DNA of 64,000 bases from contig NW_026729277.1 in NCBI RefSeq assembly GCF_030272615.1, positions 1-64,000 on the forward strand, written 5' to 3'. The DNA comes from Cryptomeria japonica (taxonomy: Eukaryota; Streptophyta; Pinopsida; Cupressales; Cupressaceae). The notes under the pieces were generated by a model. It searched no databases. It was not told the DNA's origin and worked only from the letters and a program-made list of their open reading frames with translations. Both the position numbers and the translations under genes were made by a program. Position 1 is the first letter of the stretch. The number at the start of each line of letters is the position of its first letter. Shown in pieces: positions 36,309-48,029 of the stretch.

Positions 36309-36640
36309 TCATTGAATTTTGAGAATATGTTGTTGTTGGGAAAGATTTAAGAATATCGATGAAATCTATTACTGCATATAACAAATAATTAACAATTTAA
36401 ATCTAGGATATTTCTACAATTAACAATAATGCTTAAAATGTTTGAAATTTTTTTAACATTGACAAACATTTTAAGAATCATACAGTTGTTCAATTTTTTC
36501 TGTAACAAATGCTGTCACGTCTCCTCACGTATAAATGCAAAAAAACGGATGGTGTCAAAATGCACTTAAAATGCTACCAAAATTTAGTTTCCATCAGACG
36601 AAGGGCTAAACTACAATGACGGAAAAATAAAGCATCAACG
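36309..36640. repeat. Duplicated host block, module a resumed (copy 1)
   Basis: Matches 48310-48540 and 53738-53812: GAGAATAT(A/G)TTGTTGT, AAGAATCATAC(A/T)GTTGTTCA, TAACAAATG.TGTCA. It leads without a break into the 3' flank of PRP1. Confidence 0.7.
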
Positions 36641-37061
36641 ACACGCAATGTTACAACAGTGAATGCACTTTTGTTTAACGGGCGTTTCGTTTACAAAGTA
36701 CTACGTTAATTAAATCGATTTTTTCCGTTCCCGTTACATCTTTTACGTAGGTAAGACAACGGTAAGTATAAAACTATGAAATCGAAGCATCCAATTAATT
36801 TGTTAACAATGAAACGCCTATAAAATCGTGTGAGAAATGCTAATAATATTGTAATATAGAACTAAATATATAATAACATTACGATAATAGATAGAGAAGC
36901 CGCGGCTTCTTTAACAACAATATTTAAGAGTAAATAATTCATGTGTCCCGTCATCCTTCTCATTGGCAAAATCGACATGTAGTAATACTACTATTGTCCA
37001 CTGCAATCTAAACCACGTCTCCTTTATTTATAGTCTATATATTCTCCTCGGACTTGCTATC

Positions 37062-37150
37062 TGCAACTAGAAAAAAAAAAGAAAACTTAGTTAATCAATC
37101 ATTTAAGAGATGGAAATGTAAAATGAGTTGAAACGGAATTGTGAACTTAC
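37062..37150 (-). other. Predicted 3' UTR intron of PRP1
   Basis: Minus strand: donor GTAAGT at 37150-37145, seven bases after the TAG stop, and a long pyrimidine tract ending TTCTAGTTGCAG at 37062. Length is 89 nt. The same donor and acceptor occur at the same distance in PRP2 and PRP3. Confidence 0.65.
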
Positions 37151-37157
37151 AAAATGT

Positions 37158-37628
37158 CTAATAACTAGGATGAGGTGGAGGAGAGTTATGCATGGGAGGA
37201 GGACTGTATTGTCCATGCTTTGGTGGAGGGTTTATTACTGACTTGGGAGGAGTTTTCTTCAAGGGAGGATGCACTTCAGCAGGACCATTGGTTATGGGGG
37301 AGCCTGGCTTGTGATAGAGAGGAGCATTAGCAGGAGAAAAGGGTGGGAGTTTGTGGAAAGGAGGCGGCTTTGGAACAAATGGAGAAGGGTGGGGTGATTG
37401 TGGCTTTGGAAATGTAGGAGAGTGAGCGTCTTTCATAGGAGGCTTCTTCTCGAATGGAGAAAGGAAGTGAGGTTGTGGGCTTTGTAGTGGCGGTGGGAGC
37501 GTAGGTGGGTGAGCTCCTGGTAATGGCTTTCCATTGTGGTGGAAAGGACTAGGCAATGGCCTCTCCGATAAACACACTGACACAAATGCCAACAAGACGA
37601 TGAGTACAAAAGAATGGTGAAGAGCCAT
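37158..37628 (-). CDS. PRP1: small secreted proline-rich protein
   Basis: 156 residues. MALHHSFVLIVLLAFVSVCLS is a clear signal peptide, with likely cleavage before ERPLPSP. The mature part is Pro/His/Lys-rich and lacks Cys: HNGKPLPGAHPPTLPPP, then FEKKPPM, SPHPSP, KPPPFHKLPPFSPAN, YHKPGSP, HPPLKK.PPK, and a C-terminus of PPPKHGQYSPPPMHNSPPP plus HPSY. SPPP motifs suggest hydroxyproline glycosylation as in extensin-like wall proteins. A cell-wall role is inferred. I do not recognise a named family. The upstream ATG at 37721 is rejected because it lies beyond the TATA box. Close relatives are PRP2 and the broken PRP3. No defect seen. Confidence 0.85.
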   Translation of the reverse strand: MALHHSFVLIVLLAFVSVCLSERPLPSPFHHNGKPLPGAHPPTLPPPLQSPQPHFLSPFEKKPPMKDAHSPTFPKPQSPHPSPFVPKPPPFHKLPPFSPANAPLYHKPGSPITNGPAEVHPPLKKTPPKSVINPPPKHGQYSPPPMHNSPPPHPSY

Positions 37629-37674
37629 CGCTAATATTGTTGATGGTGAGATGAAATGGTGCAAGGATTGAAGA

Positions 37675-37683
37675 GTATTTATA
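37675..37683 (-). promoter_or_regulatory. TATA box of PRP1
   Basis: TATAAATAC on the minus strand, 47 bp before the chosen ATG, implying a 5' UTR of roughly 15-25 nt. Conserved in PRP2 and PRP3. Confidence 0.75.
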
Positions 37684-37782
37684 CACAAACCGGTGAAGGC
37701 GGGCGCAGTAGAAACTTCCAATTCACACTGCTCATCTACTTCATTTTACAATAAATAAATAAATTAGAAGACTAAAGCTTAT

Positions 37783-37789
37783 ACGTGGC
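37783..37789 (+). promoter_or_regulatory. ACGTGGC (G-box/ABRE-like) upstream of PRP1
   Basis: ACGTGGC about 100 bp beyond the TATA box, within TATACGTGGCGT, which is shared with the PRP3 promoter (60725-60731) and the gene-less promoter (49612-49618). PRP2 has ACGTTGC instead. bZIP-type factors bind this core. Abscisic-acid control is only an inference. Confidence 0.45.
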
Positions 37790-38032
37790 GTGAATTGAAA
37801 CAAAAGTCAAGATTTGCGTGTCGACGATTGTCCACAAAGTCGACTTTTTTTCAACGTGTCTACGACAAATTTCGTTCGTTAATCACGCATCGATTAAGGA
37901 GTTGGAATAATATTTCTGCGATTCTCAAAGTCCAAATATTTGGCACTCTGCGGCATTAGCGTCTCCTTTTGAGAAAGGGAAGGACGTTTCACATGTGGAG
38001 GCAAACCGCAGAAAGTGAGGGAGATTGAGAGG

Positions 38033-40100
38033 GATATTCAATGTTTAGGCGCGTGAATGCAAATGGGCTGGATCCGACTTGAACGCTAAGTTATTCTAAA
38101 GTCTTGCCTTTACCTTGTAGGCTACAATTAGAGGTATTGATGTAACTCGTGGCTCTAAATTGATCGATCTACCTCCATTTATATATACTACCACCTACTC
38201 TAAAGGCTGCGGTTAAACTGGCTCCAAAAAGTGCGTGTTATTGTACAGTTTTCGCATAACTTTTGTCTTAGTCGAAAATTACAGATTCTTGATTGTGATC
38301 AGTAGAACAAGCTGCGGCTTTGATTTTTCGAAAAAGTCAATAACACACTTTTTGGAGTCCGTTTAGTCGCATCCCTACTCTTAAAGGAGGTGCAATGGTT
38401 AGGCCGATAATAAGATATATTTTGAATAATTTATTGCAGGAACAAATCTCAAAATATAAAATGTGTATGTATAATCATTTATAATCTACATAAAAAAAAT
38501 TTAAAAATATAAAATCTAAATAACGGTTGTGATTAGATTTTAGGTCATGGTTAGGATTAACCATGATCTTAATTCTAATTGTGAATGTTAAATTAATTTT
38601 AATCTTTATCATATAAAACCCTTACCTAACCTTTTATGTCGTCCTATTGTGGATTGTGGGGCCCTCCTCGAAAATAGAACACACAATGAAAGCTGGGAAA
38701 ATACTCTTATGAGGTTGCTAGTATGCCATAACTGGACATGTTTTTCTATGCTAACCCTAAAAGAAATATATCAATACTAGGACACATCAATCTTGTATCA
38801 TGTGAATGCTCCTATGAATGCTTTGACAAAACTTGATTTCTTTTAGTGCACCACTTGAAATGTGCAATACAAATTTTATTTGAAGAGAAAGATATTCTTT
38901 ATTGTATTAGAATAAATGAATTAAATACTTTTAAATACAATGAAATAGCAACACAATGTGTGAATTTGTGTTTAGTTGGCCCTAAAAAAGAAAGATAAAG
39001 CTGGCAAAGAGATCAAATTTTAATATTAAATTTTGAATTAGGGAGGGATTAATTTGTTACCACGGACTCATCTTCAGGTTTTTAGTGCTAGTTACAATGA
39101 CTTTATTACAAAGATACCATGGGATCCTAAAGTGAAGAAGGAAATTGTTAGTGCTAAGTTTTTAGACATTTCAAATGTTTTTATAATTATATAACAAATT
39201 TCTTCCTAAAATGTAGAACTATTGACCTTTCATAGTTTCAAAATTTTTCGCTTCATTTAACTATTTGTAATACCTATATCGTTACTACTAGTTTGTTCCT
39301 TTGTTAGTTTTTTTGTAGTCCTAATTACCCTTTTCGTAGTAGGGTTAGGGCCCTATCAAAAACTTGTCTTATTTTAATCAAAATCATTTGTTATTCAAAT
39401 GAATTAAAAATTTATAAAGTGATGACACATTCCTCATTTTCATAATCTATACCGAAGACTTTATTCAAGTCTTACTAGCTACCAAAAGTCACTAGTTGCA
39501 TATGATGTTTAGCTTAAAAAAAAATTGACTAGACCTGCACACCCTCAAGCTTGGACACTTAAGAGACCGATTCATCTAGGTTGAATTATAACTCTCATGC
39601 CTAACCAAAATCATTTTCTAGAACATCTCCCTATTCAATGATACTTTACTATATTTAGTTTTGATTTCATCTATTACATTTTTCTTTTAAGATTTATTAG
39701 TTGAACTAAAAGATTTATTTAAAAGGTGTAGCAAATATAGTTATATATGAAAACTTGAAACAATACATTTCTTATTGTTTTATGAATTTTATGCTACTCT
39801 TGTAAGCCCCACTATTGAGCACTAATTTGTAACCAGAATTCACTTCTTTGTTTACAAAACTACTTTTAGGATCTAATATTCTACTTATAATATTGCTACT
39901 CCAATCCTACAACCAAACTCTTAAACCCTCTTTGTTATGTGTGAATATTTGGAAACTAATTACACTTTTGTGATTAGATATTTGTTTCTAAAATGAAAAA
40001 AATATCGTTATATATGAACTACCAAACTCCACCTACACTTTTGTAGCTACAAAACAATATTCAAGCACCAAAAGCTTTATAATTTCTTGAGTAATTACAA
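38033..40100. repeat. Duplicated host block, module c, copy 2 (uninterrupted)
   Basis: This is the empty-site version of 4461-6247 plus 16165-16420. It shows continuous sequence across 39840, where copy 1 holds the Penelope-like element. Non-coding. Confidence 0.78.
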
Positions 40101-40733
40101 AGTTAAAAATTTATAATTTCAAAAATTTCCACAATTTCTAGTTAGTTTCTAATTTATTTTACCATATTTAGGATTATTACAACTATGAAACCTTAATAGA
40201 GGGTCATGTATAAGATCAAAGAGGTTATTTCCAAAGTAATCTTGGATATGAAAATTTTCATTGATATGGATCATCTAGGAAAGTAATTTTAAAATAAATT
40301 GACACATAAATAAATGAGAAGAAGGCCAATGATAGAATCAACAACATCATTTGGAATTAAATGATTCAAGACTTTTATTTCTCAATCTTGATATTATCTT
40401 TGTAACCTTTGATGATCTATTATTAGTTCTATAATTGATAGACTAATGAAATAAAAAAATCTACAAGCCAAATTTTTTAATAGGTTATGCTTGGATACAT
40501 ATGCAAGATCTTTGAAATCTTAACCCATGATAAATATTTAGTTATATCAATTAGAGTATTCTTATAAATCCCTTTTTCAACAATAATTTAGGTTGTGAGA
40601 TAAGGTTGTGAGATGGTTATGCTTTATTTACAAAACATGTCATTTTTATTTTAGGCCTATTTTATAGAATTGTTCCCTCTTCACTATAATTCCACCTTAC
40701 ATTTGTTAAAGTTATCCTATTTTATTCTATAAT
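40101..40733. other. AT-rich spacer, nothing recognised
   Basis: No open frame, repeat partner or motif found. Confidence 0.45.
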
Positions 40734-43375
40734 GGCTTTCCTTCTTACTTAGAGTGTATTTCTTATGTAAAGTAGTCTTCTTTAGAATCGTGATGTTATT
40801 AGCAATTGGTGACTAGTATCACCTAAGATTGGTTCTACCCTTTCTATAACAATTTTAAAGAGTTTCATTCCTGTATGGTGGGTTTGTGAATTTCATATAG
40901 TAGTGTGGTGGAAATGGATTTACAGTTCCTTTTTATTTTATCCTTTTGAGGTCATAGCTCATTTTTTCATTGATGTATTTTTAATGTTTGATGATCATTG
41001 AGTATTCCTTACTTTCACATGGATAACCAATTTAAAAGTAGGGTTTGTAATGTTTACCTACCCCATTATTTATTTTCCAGCTTCACTAATAATGGTTCAA
41101 TCTTCAATATTGACATGGGTTACTTTTTAAATGTTTATTGTTGATTGGCTTAGTGGGGTTTGGGAAAAAAGTTGAGGATTGATGTTACATTTTCAAGAAT
41201 GATTCATAAAGGATTATAGTGTTTTTTAAACCCATGCCATGCAAGAATGAGTGCTACAAAAATAATTCTAGAAATGTACAACTAGTAAATCTATTATTAC
41301 AGTAGTTAATTAGTCTTTTGACAGCTTGAATGAGTATTTTTTTTCTATTTCTATTTTGATATGGCTTGTTATTAAAGACGTACTGACTCAATTGTGGGAT
41401 TTATTGCCTAAACTCCTTGCCCTAGAGCATAAAGTTCTTCAAGTAGAGGAAACTCAAAATACCTTGCAACATATGGATGCAAGGTTATTAGTTGTTTTTA
41501 GGTCACCAAGAGAAATATGGAAAATCCTATAGAAGACTCTATTGTGGCTATTTAAGAATATTTTCATCATGTCAATGTTAATTCTAAAGAAAATATGGGG
41601 AGCAAAAATCCTAAATTTGATGTTGAAAGGGATGCAACTATGGAATATATTTTGAAAGTTACTCCAAAAGATAATACTACCATCCCAAATCATTTGCCCA
41701 ATACAACTACTGGATAGCCAAAGAATAGCTAGCCATTGGCATTAGACAAGATTAGAGATAAGGTGATTAAAGAAATGAACAAAAAAATTTCAATATTTTC
41801 ATGATCAAGTAGAATCAAAGGGGGTTGTAGTGTCTTTACCTAAAAAGGGTTTGAGCGATAAAGAAGGTTAAAATCTCTCCATTGACAACCATCCATTCTC
41901 AAGTGAGGATGAAATATGAGAGGGGCTGATAAGAATGTATCTTCTATGGAGAAGAGAGGAGAGAAAAATAAGAGAAAACACCTTACTAGAAGTGAAGGTG
42001 AAGAAAAGAAAAAAAAAAGGGGGGTGGGAAGGGAAAAGAAGACAAAATACCCAAGTGTTTTGACAAATTTAGGAACAACAAAGAAGGGGAGTTTAAATTA
42101 AATAAGGAGAAATTTGAATTGCAATAGTTGGAACAATAGGGATGAACTTGATAAGATTTTAGTTAATCTTCAAACTTGACATTACCCATGCAAAGGGAGT
42201 TCCTAGATATGTATGTTCTTCATTAATAATTTTGATATAAGGAGCTTAATTGTGGTCTATGGGTTGATCTGGAATTGGTAAGTAAACTGATATTGTTTAT
42301 ACCTGAGGTATGGATGGCTGAATGTATTGACATGTAATGTGGATGTCGTTTCTAATCATGTGGGATTTTTTCCTTATGACAGTAGCTTGGAGCCTTTGTT
42401 ATCACATCAAATTTGATGTTTGCATTTGTGGATTGGTTTGTCTTCACCTTGGCTTCTTCCTTTTCTTCCATTTCCTGAATGTTGGAGGATGGGAGTAGTT
42501 CTTGCTTGAGATGGTGGTCACTTTGATTTTATTGTAGGTATCTTGATGGAGCATGAGATAATATTGGATATTCATGCAGTTTCATGTATGGTTATGATGA
42601 TGTATTTCATTGATTGTCCCATATGCAAATGTATACAATAAGTGGGATAATATGTTGTAGATGTTGCATAATGTATATAATATTTTATTTATTATTATAT
42701 GTGTGGTACACCTTTGGGCACCTAGATGGATGTGCATCACTAGGAGTTAACATTATTGGGGCCACTTTATGTGTTGTATATAATATTGAAAAAAAATCTA
42801 ATGTGGGTCTCACATTGGAGAAATGTATTTAATTTAATACTAGGAAAATATTAATAAAGTGAAAACTTAGTACCCAATATTAAATGTGGGGTCAATGGTT
42901 TTTTAAACTCATGGTTTTGATTCACATGATATGCTCTACCAGTCGGTTATATTTATATGTGACATTGATTCTATATAAGCAAGCACATGTTTAGTTGTTA
43001 AGGGTGGTTGGATGAGTGAGTTGTTATTATTGAGTCTTTATGAGGAGTGCATATGTCAAGCTTGGCATGGGATGTGTAGATTCATACTTGGACACATGGA
43101 GAATGTATTGAAGGGCTTGATGTTTTAGAAGTATTCATTGTAACTTTACAAGTGTTTTGTGTTGCTTTATTGCTTGATAATAAGAATGAGTATGGATGCT
43201 TTTGGAAGCTCGATTTTTCCCTCATGAGAATTTTCCTACAGTATATCTTGTGTTATCTTGTGACTTGTATATTTGTTTTGGTATAATTGTTATTATGTAA
43301 GTTTGTATGCATGCTTTTCTCTCATAGCTTATATAGAAAATTGATTAAATGAACTGAATTATGAAACATAATTTC
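40734..43375. repeat. Duplicated module d, copy 1
   Basis: Collinear with 49950-52755, from GGCTTTCCTTCTTACTTAGAG to the GGAAATTGATTAAATGAA-like end. Relative to copy 2 it lacks about 190 bp near 41499. It includes a fossil coding stretch (41300-42120) and a distal part with a TATATAAGC box (about 42975) and TTTTTCCCTCATGAGAATTTTCC (about 43218), split here as TTTTTCCCTCATG and AGAATTTTCC, that resembles LTR sequence. Confidence 0.8.
41326..42120 (+). pseudogene. Fossil gag/ORF1-like sequence in module d, copy 1
   Basis: Short frames (68 codons at 41326-41532, then fragments containing NVNSKEN, TTIPNHLPNTTTG and a Lys/Arg-rich tail) match the better copy at 50.5-51.4 kb. The knuckle-like segment is lost with the 190-bp deletion. 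The family is not identified. Confidence 0.4.
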
Positions 43376-43845
43376 CAATTCGTATTACAATTGGTGTCAA
43401 TGACAGGGAATGCTACAACAATGAACGGATTTTTGTTTAACATGCATGGCTCTTTTTGAAATTACAGGCCTTCCAGGACAAAACGATTACAATTATGAAG
43501 TGAGATTTACATCTTCCGCACAGGTAAGACTACCGTAAATAAAAATATATAAAATTGAACAGGCAAGTAATTAATTTATTAACAAAGGAAAGTCCATTAA
43601 AATAGTACGAGACGTGCTATTATTATTGTAATATAAATTTATTTATAACATAACAATACGATAATACATAGACAAGCCGAGGCTTCTGCGTTACACCGAT
43701 AACAGCATCGACGAGTAAATAGTTCATGTATCCCGTCGTCTCTCTCATCAGCAAAACCAACAAGTACTAATACTACTATTGCTCATTACAATCTAAACGA
43801 CATCTCCTTTCCTTATAGTCTATATATTCTCCGCGGACATTCTAT

Positions 43846-43933
43846 CTGCAACAAGAACAAAAAGAAAACTTAGTTAGTGACCCATTTAAGAGATGGAAAT
43901 ATAAAATGAGTTGAAACGGAATTGTGAACTTAC
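43846..43933 (-). other. Predicted 3' UTR intron of PRP2
   Basis: Donor GTAAGT at 43933-43928 and acceptor TTGCAG ending at 43846. 88 nt, starting seven bases after the stop, as in PRP1. Confidence 0.62.
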
Positions 43934-43940
43934 AAAATGT

Positions 43941-44438
43941 CTAATAAGTAGGATGAGGTGGAGGAGAGTTATGCATGGGAGGAGGATTGTACTGTCCATG
44001 CTTTGGTGGGGGGTTTATTATAATAGGCTTGGGAGGAGATTTCTTCAAGGGAGGATGCACTTCACCAGGATCATTGAATAAAGGAGAGCCTGGTTTGTGA
44101 TAGAGAGGAACATTAGCAGGAGAGAATGGTGGGGGTTTGTGGAAAGGTGGGGGCTTTGTAATAAGGGAAGAAGGGTGGGGCGATTGTGGGTTTGAAAATG
44201 TAGGAGGGTGAGCGTCTTGCATGGGGGGCTTCTTCTCAAATGGGGACTTCTGAATTAAGGGAGAAGGGTTGTGTGGTTGTGGGCTGTGAAGTGGTGGTGG
44301 TGGGAGCGTAGGAGGGTGAGCTCCTGGTAAAGGCTTTCCATTTTGGTGGAAAGGAGGAAATAGCCTCTCCGAAGAGCACACTGACACAAATGCCAACAAC
44401 AGGATAGGTAGAAGTGATTGATGAAGAGCCATCGCCAT
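43941..44438 (-). CDS. PRP2: small secreted proline-rich protein
   Basis: 165 residues beginning MAMALHQSLLPILLLAFVSVC, a signal peptide with likely cleavage near SS-ERLFPP. The first ATG is used. A second at 44432 aligns with the start in PRP1 and PRP3 and is equally possible. The mature protein repeats the PRP1 plan: HQNGKPLPGAHPPTLPPPP, FEKKPPMQDAHPPTF, KPPPFHKPPPFSPAN, YHKPGSP, HPPLKKSPPKP, ending PPPMHNSPPPHPTY. It has a few extra residues (SPLIQKS). No Cys in the mature part. Extracellular wall role inferred. Intact frame, TATA box 36 bp upstream and the same post-stop intron as PRP1. Confidence 0.85.
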   Translation of the reverse strand: MAMALHQSLLPILLLAFVSVCSSERLFPPFHQNGKPLPGAHPPTLPPPPLHSPQPHNPSPLIQKSPFEKKPPMQDAHPPTFSNPQSPHPSSLITKPPPFHKPPPFSPANVPLYHKPGSPLFNDPGEVHPPLKKSPPKPIIINPPPKHGQYNPPPMHNSPPPHPTY

Positions 44439-44473
44439 TGTTGATAGTGAATTGAAATATTGCGAGAGTTGGA

Positions 44474-44482
44474 GTATTTATA
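44474..44482 (-). promoter_or_regulatory. TATA box of PRP2
   Basis: TATAAATAC on the minus strand within the same GTGTATAAATACTC context as PRP1. Confidence 0.75.
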
Positions 44483-44829
44483 CACAACCAGGTGAAGGTG
44501 AGCGCAATAGAAACTTCCAATTCACACTGCTTATAAGAAAATTAATGGTTGTACGTTGCGTGAATGACAGAAAAGGCAAGATTTGCGAGTACGAGATTGT
44601 CCACAAACTTTACTTGTTTTCAGACGCATGGACGACAAATTTATTGTGTTAATCAGGCATCAATTAAGGAGTTGGATTAATATTTCGGCGGTTCTCAAAG
44701 TCCAGATATTTTGGCATTTTCAAGAGTTTAGATGCGACATTAGCGTCTCCTTTTGAGAAAGCTAAGGAAGTCTCACATGTGAAGGCAAACTGAAGAAATT
44801 CGGGGAAAAGGATATTCAACGTCTAGCCA

Positions 44830-47579
44830 TGTGAATCCGCCTACAACAACGTTCGGAAAATATTTACCTGATTGTCTAATAAAGTTATTCTGAATCCTTT
44901 CCTTATCTTTCACATAGTAAACCGATATTTATCACATTTATGTTATACTAATCGTTCATAGTATTCCACCTTGTAGGCTTATATTCAAAGTAATAAATAA
45001 GTTTTCTCAAAAAATAAATCTGTCATTTTCTTTGTAGTCGACTTTAGTCTACATCATCCTTCCCGTGGGCTAAGTTTAGTTTTAAGTTTAATTCAATAAA
45101 ATGTATGTAAGTACAATAAATTAAGAATGGTAAATAAGAAATTAGTGTCAATTGTGTGATTAAGATGTTTTGTTGATCTTGTGTACAAATGTACATCTAA
45201 CAATTTAGGATTAATTTAAAATTACAATTTTTTTGTAAGTATGCATTTATATTGTGTATTTTATATATTTTAGTCTTTTATTTTAGTTGGTTGACCTTCA
45301 CTTCTTTGTCTTCTAATATTTGACAAATTAGTGGTATTTATAAAAAACTTTATTAGGCTAGTAGTATGTTAAAAGGAGATATATTTTTCTAAGTGAACCC
45401 TCAAACATATGTATGAATAATTAAAAATAACAAGCTTCTATCACACAAATGCATTTTCATTAGCATTTTCATGCCCATGATTTACCATTGATAACTAGTC
45501 TAAGAATACATGAAATGAACTATTTTGCCCGCCCATGTTGTAAAATTTTGAAAAACTATGCCTAAGTCTTTGGCTTTTTGGCTAAGTCCAGTGGTTATTA
45601 AACTTTAGTTGGCTCCCAACATGGTTTCCACAACCTTGCCATGCCACAATATGGTTTTCATGACATCCCAAAGATTTTCTTGTCATAAGTTTCAAAATCT
45701 CTTACAAAATGATTTTCAAAGGTTCGAAGTGATTTTTAAACCACTATCTGGTCCCAACATAAGTTTGGAAAACTATGTTGGCTTGTGCTCGTAACTCCCA
45801 ACTACTCAGAAGAAGAAGTGCACATTCTCAATGAAATCTCAGAAAGACATGTCTTTTGACATTGGAATTTGATTATGGAACCAATATCAGCTTTGACATG
45901 TCAACAACCCCACTCTCAACCATATGAATAAAAGGGAATTAAGAGGCTATGGTGAAAAGAAACCAAGGACTCCACATGAAAAATTCTACTAGTTCATAGG
46001 ATTAAAAGATATCCCTTTCAAATTTCCAAGTCTATCAAGTTCAAATCAGAATCCTAACATCCTACTAATCAAATCCAACATATATCTACATTTAAGGAGC
46101 AAAACATTCAACCATGCAAGTTTGGTCAATTATATCATGTTTCTTAATGTTGAAACAACACACTAATATGTTACAAGACTTCACTCCATCACATTAAGCC
46201 TTGTGTAAGATTCCATGAAAGGGTTTCATACTTGAGGTAATATCCTCTCAATTCAACATTTTATTACTTGTTTAGTTTATATCCTTGTAAGGGCACGCAC
46301 CCAAAGCTCATCATTAGCCATTGTATAAGTGGAAACACTAACATGGGGTTTGACTTAGGAATGCCCTTAATGGCACAATATTTTTTTTTTATTTTTCATG
46401 TGTGTGGATGTAGATCTTATAGTGGGAATGTTATATATAACTCTACAACAGATGGTGATAGACTTCAAAATTTGAATGAATGAAAAAGCTTCACACTAGG
46501 GCACTTAGTGCTCTTACTCTATCATTTTGAGATGGATTTTTTGCAAAACATCGGTACATAACCTTATAATTATTTTTTCAATCATCTACAATGATTTCAA
46601 ACACCTTTAGACTAGGATGCCCAACACCCCTCTCTAACACAGTCTACTCCAAATTTCAAATCTAGATTCTTCTTTGTTTGTCTTGTAGATTTGTCTTGTT
46701 TCAATATTTCATAGTGTATCTTTTATTTACTATTAATTATAATCATTTTTTTTCATCATTTACCTATTTCATCTGCACACACTTCACTATCTCATTTATT
46801 TTGCAGCAAAGGAACTAAATCAAAGTTCCTAGCCCTCCTTTTAGGACTATAGTTAGGCCTATTCATTTTCCAATGTTATGAAAGGAATTGGAATATTTAG
46901 TTTGCATTGATTGACCCAAGATCCCATATTCCAACATTTCACTTTCACATCAGTAAATTTATCCTCCTTCAAGATTGAAAAAGACTCTTGATATCAACTC
47001 CATTTCAATTGTAATATTTTGATTTTTTTATTACCATCCATATTTGATTATCCTTCTTTTAATATCATTATCTAATAGTTATTTTATTCAATATTTTATG
47101 GAACCACTTGAAAAAAGTCACCATTGCCTTATATCCTGATACTTGAACATTCCACTTTGATAATGAAAAGAATAAATATTCAACTACATAGAAAATAACA
47201 ATAAGACCAACTTAAGTGTTTGTCCCACATGACTATAAATTGCAGATTTCCTATTTATAAATAATTGATCATTTTGTAGGCAGACTTTGTAAACTCTCAT
47301 GCAACCAAATTTTGACTAAGACGAATGGAAACACATCTTATAAATTAAAATCAATATAGTATATCTCCAAAGAAAATAAATCCTTTTATCTTCTTTTGAT
47401 ATTGCATCTCACACTAAAGAAAAATTATTTTCTTATCATTGCCTTTTAAAAAATGCCATATAAATTTTCAAATGAGCAACATAAATTTTTGATCAAGCGG
47501 ACACAGCAAAATAAAAAGTATATCATTCCAAACCATCTCTACAAAGGAACATACAATAACATATCACAATCATGTGTAT
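44830..47579. other. Spacer with a faint module c remnant
   Basis: Around 45355-45480 the order of phrases (CTAGTA(G)TATG, then TTTTTCTA..TGAACCCT, then ATCACACAAATGC) resembles 38720-38810, so a decayed module c follows PRP2. The rest is AT-rich with no supported gene. Confidence 0.4.
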
Positions 47580-48012
47580 GGGAGAGGATCCAGTTCTTGA
47601 GCACATTCCAATTGTTGTGTTGGTAGTTATTTATTTAATACCCATAGTTGTTGATTTATGTCCAATTTTTTTTACAACATTGCACCAATAGTTGTGAATT
47701 TAATACCCATAATTGAATGAAATGTACCCTTAGTTGTAAGAGACAACCAATCATGTGATGCCACATCAACTACACAAGTATGGGGGCCCCTTATGCATGA
47801 CTATTGGTCTCACCTTTTTTGGGGCTTTTTTGGACACCTTGACAAAAAGCATGGTGATGTGGCATCATATTTGATGATGTGGTCCTGAAACCTTAGTTAT
47901 AAGAATGGACTTGCCAAGTAAGTTGCTGTAAAAAAATGGGAGTGATTTGAAATTTCCATGCAGAATTTTGAGAAGTGCGAAGTTAGGGTGCTCAACTATT
48001 GGGTCCTCTCCC
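47580..48012. mobile_element. Foldback MITE candidate
   Basis: The left end GGGAGAGGATCCAGTTCTTG and the right end (read in reverse complement) GGGAGAGGACCCAATAGTTG form terminal inverted repeats of about 25 bp with few mismatches. Inside, TGATGCCACATCAA (about 47756) is inverted as GTGATGTGGCATCA (about 47850). 433 bp, non-coding, so most of it can fold on itself. No clear target duplication, so the superfamily is not assigned. Confidence 0.6.
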
Positions 48013-48029
48013 TTAGTTAGTATTTATTC

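Noticed and set aside
37629-37721. N-terminal extension of PRP1 from an upstream ATG
   Set aside because: It lies across and beyond the TATA box, and the signal peptide starts at the downstream ATG in all copies.
43382-43405. ATTGGTGTCAATGACAGG as a primer binding site after an LTR-like end in module d
   Set aside because: The right half is host sequence shared with the other PRP 3' flanks (GACA.GCAATGTTAC), so the resemblance is probably chance.
44045-44520. Alternative minus frames overlapping PRP2
   Set aside because: Produced by the repetitive CCN codons. Only the frame with a signal peptide and paralogues is credible.
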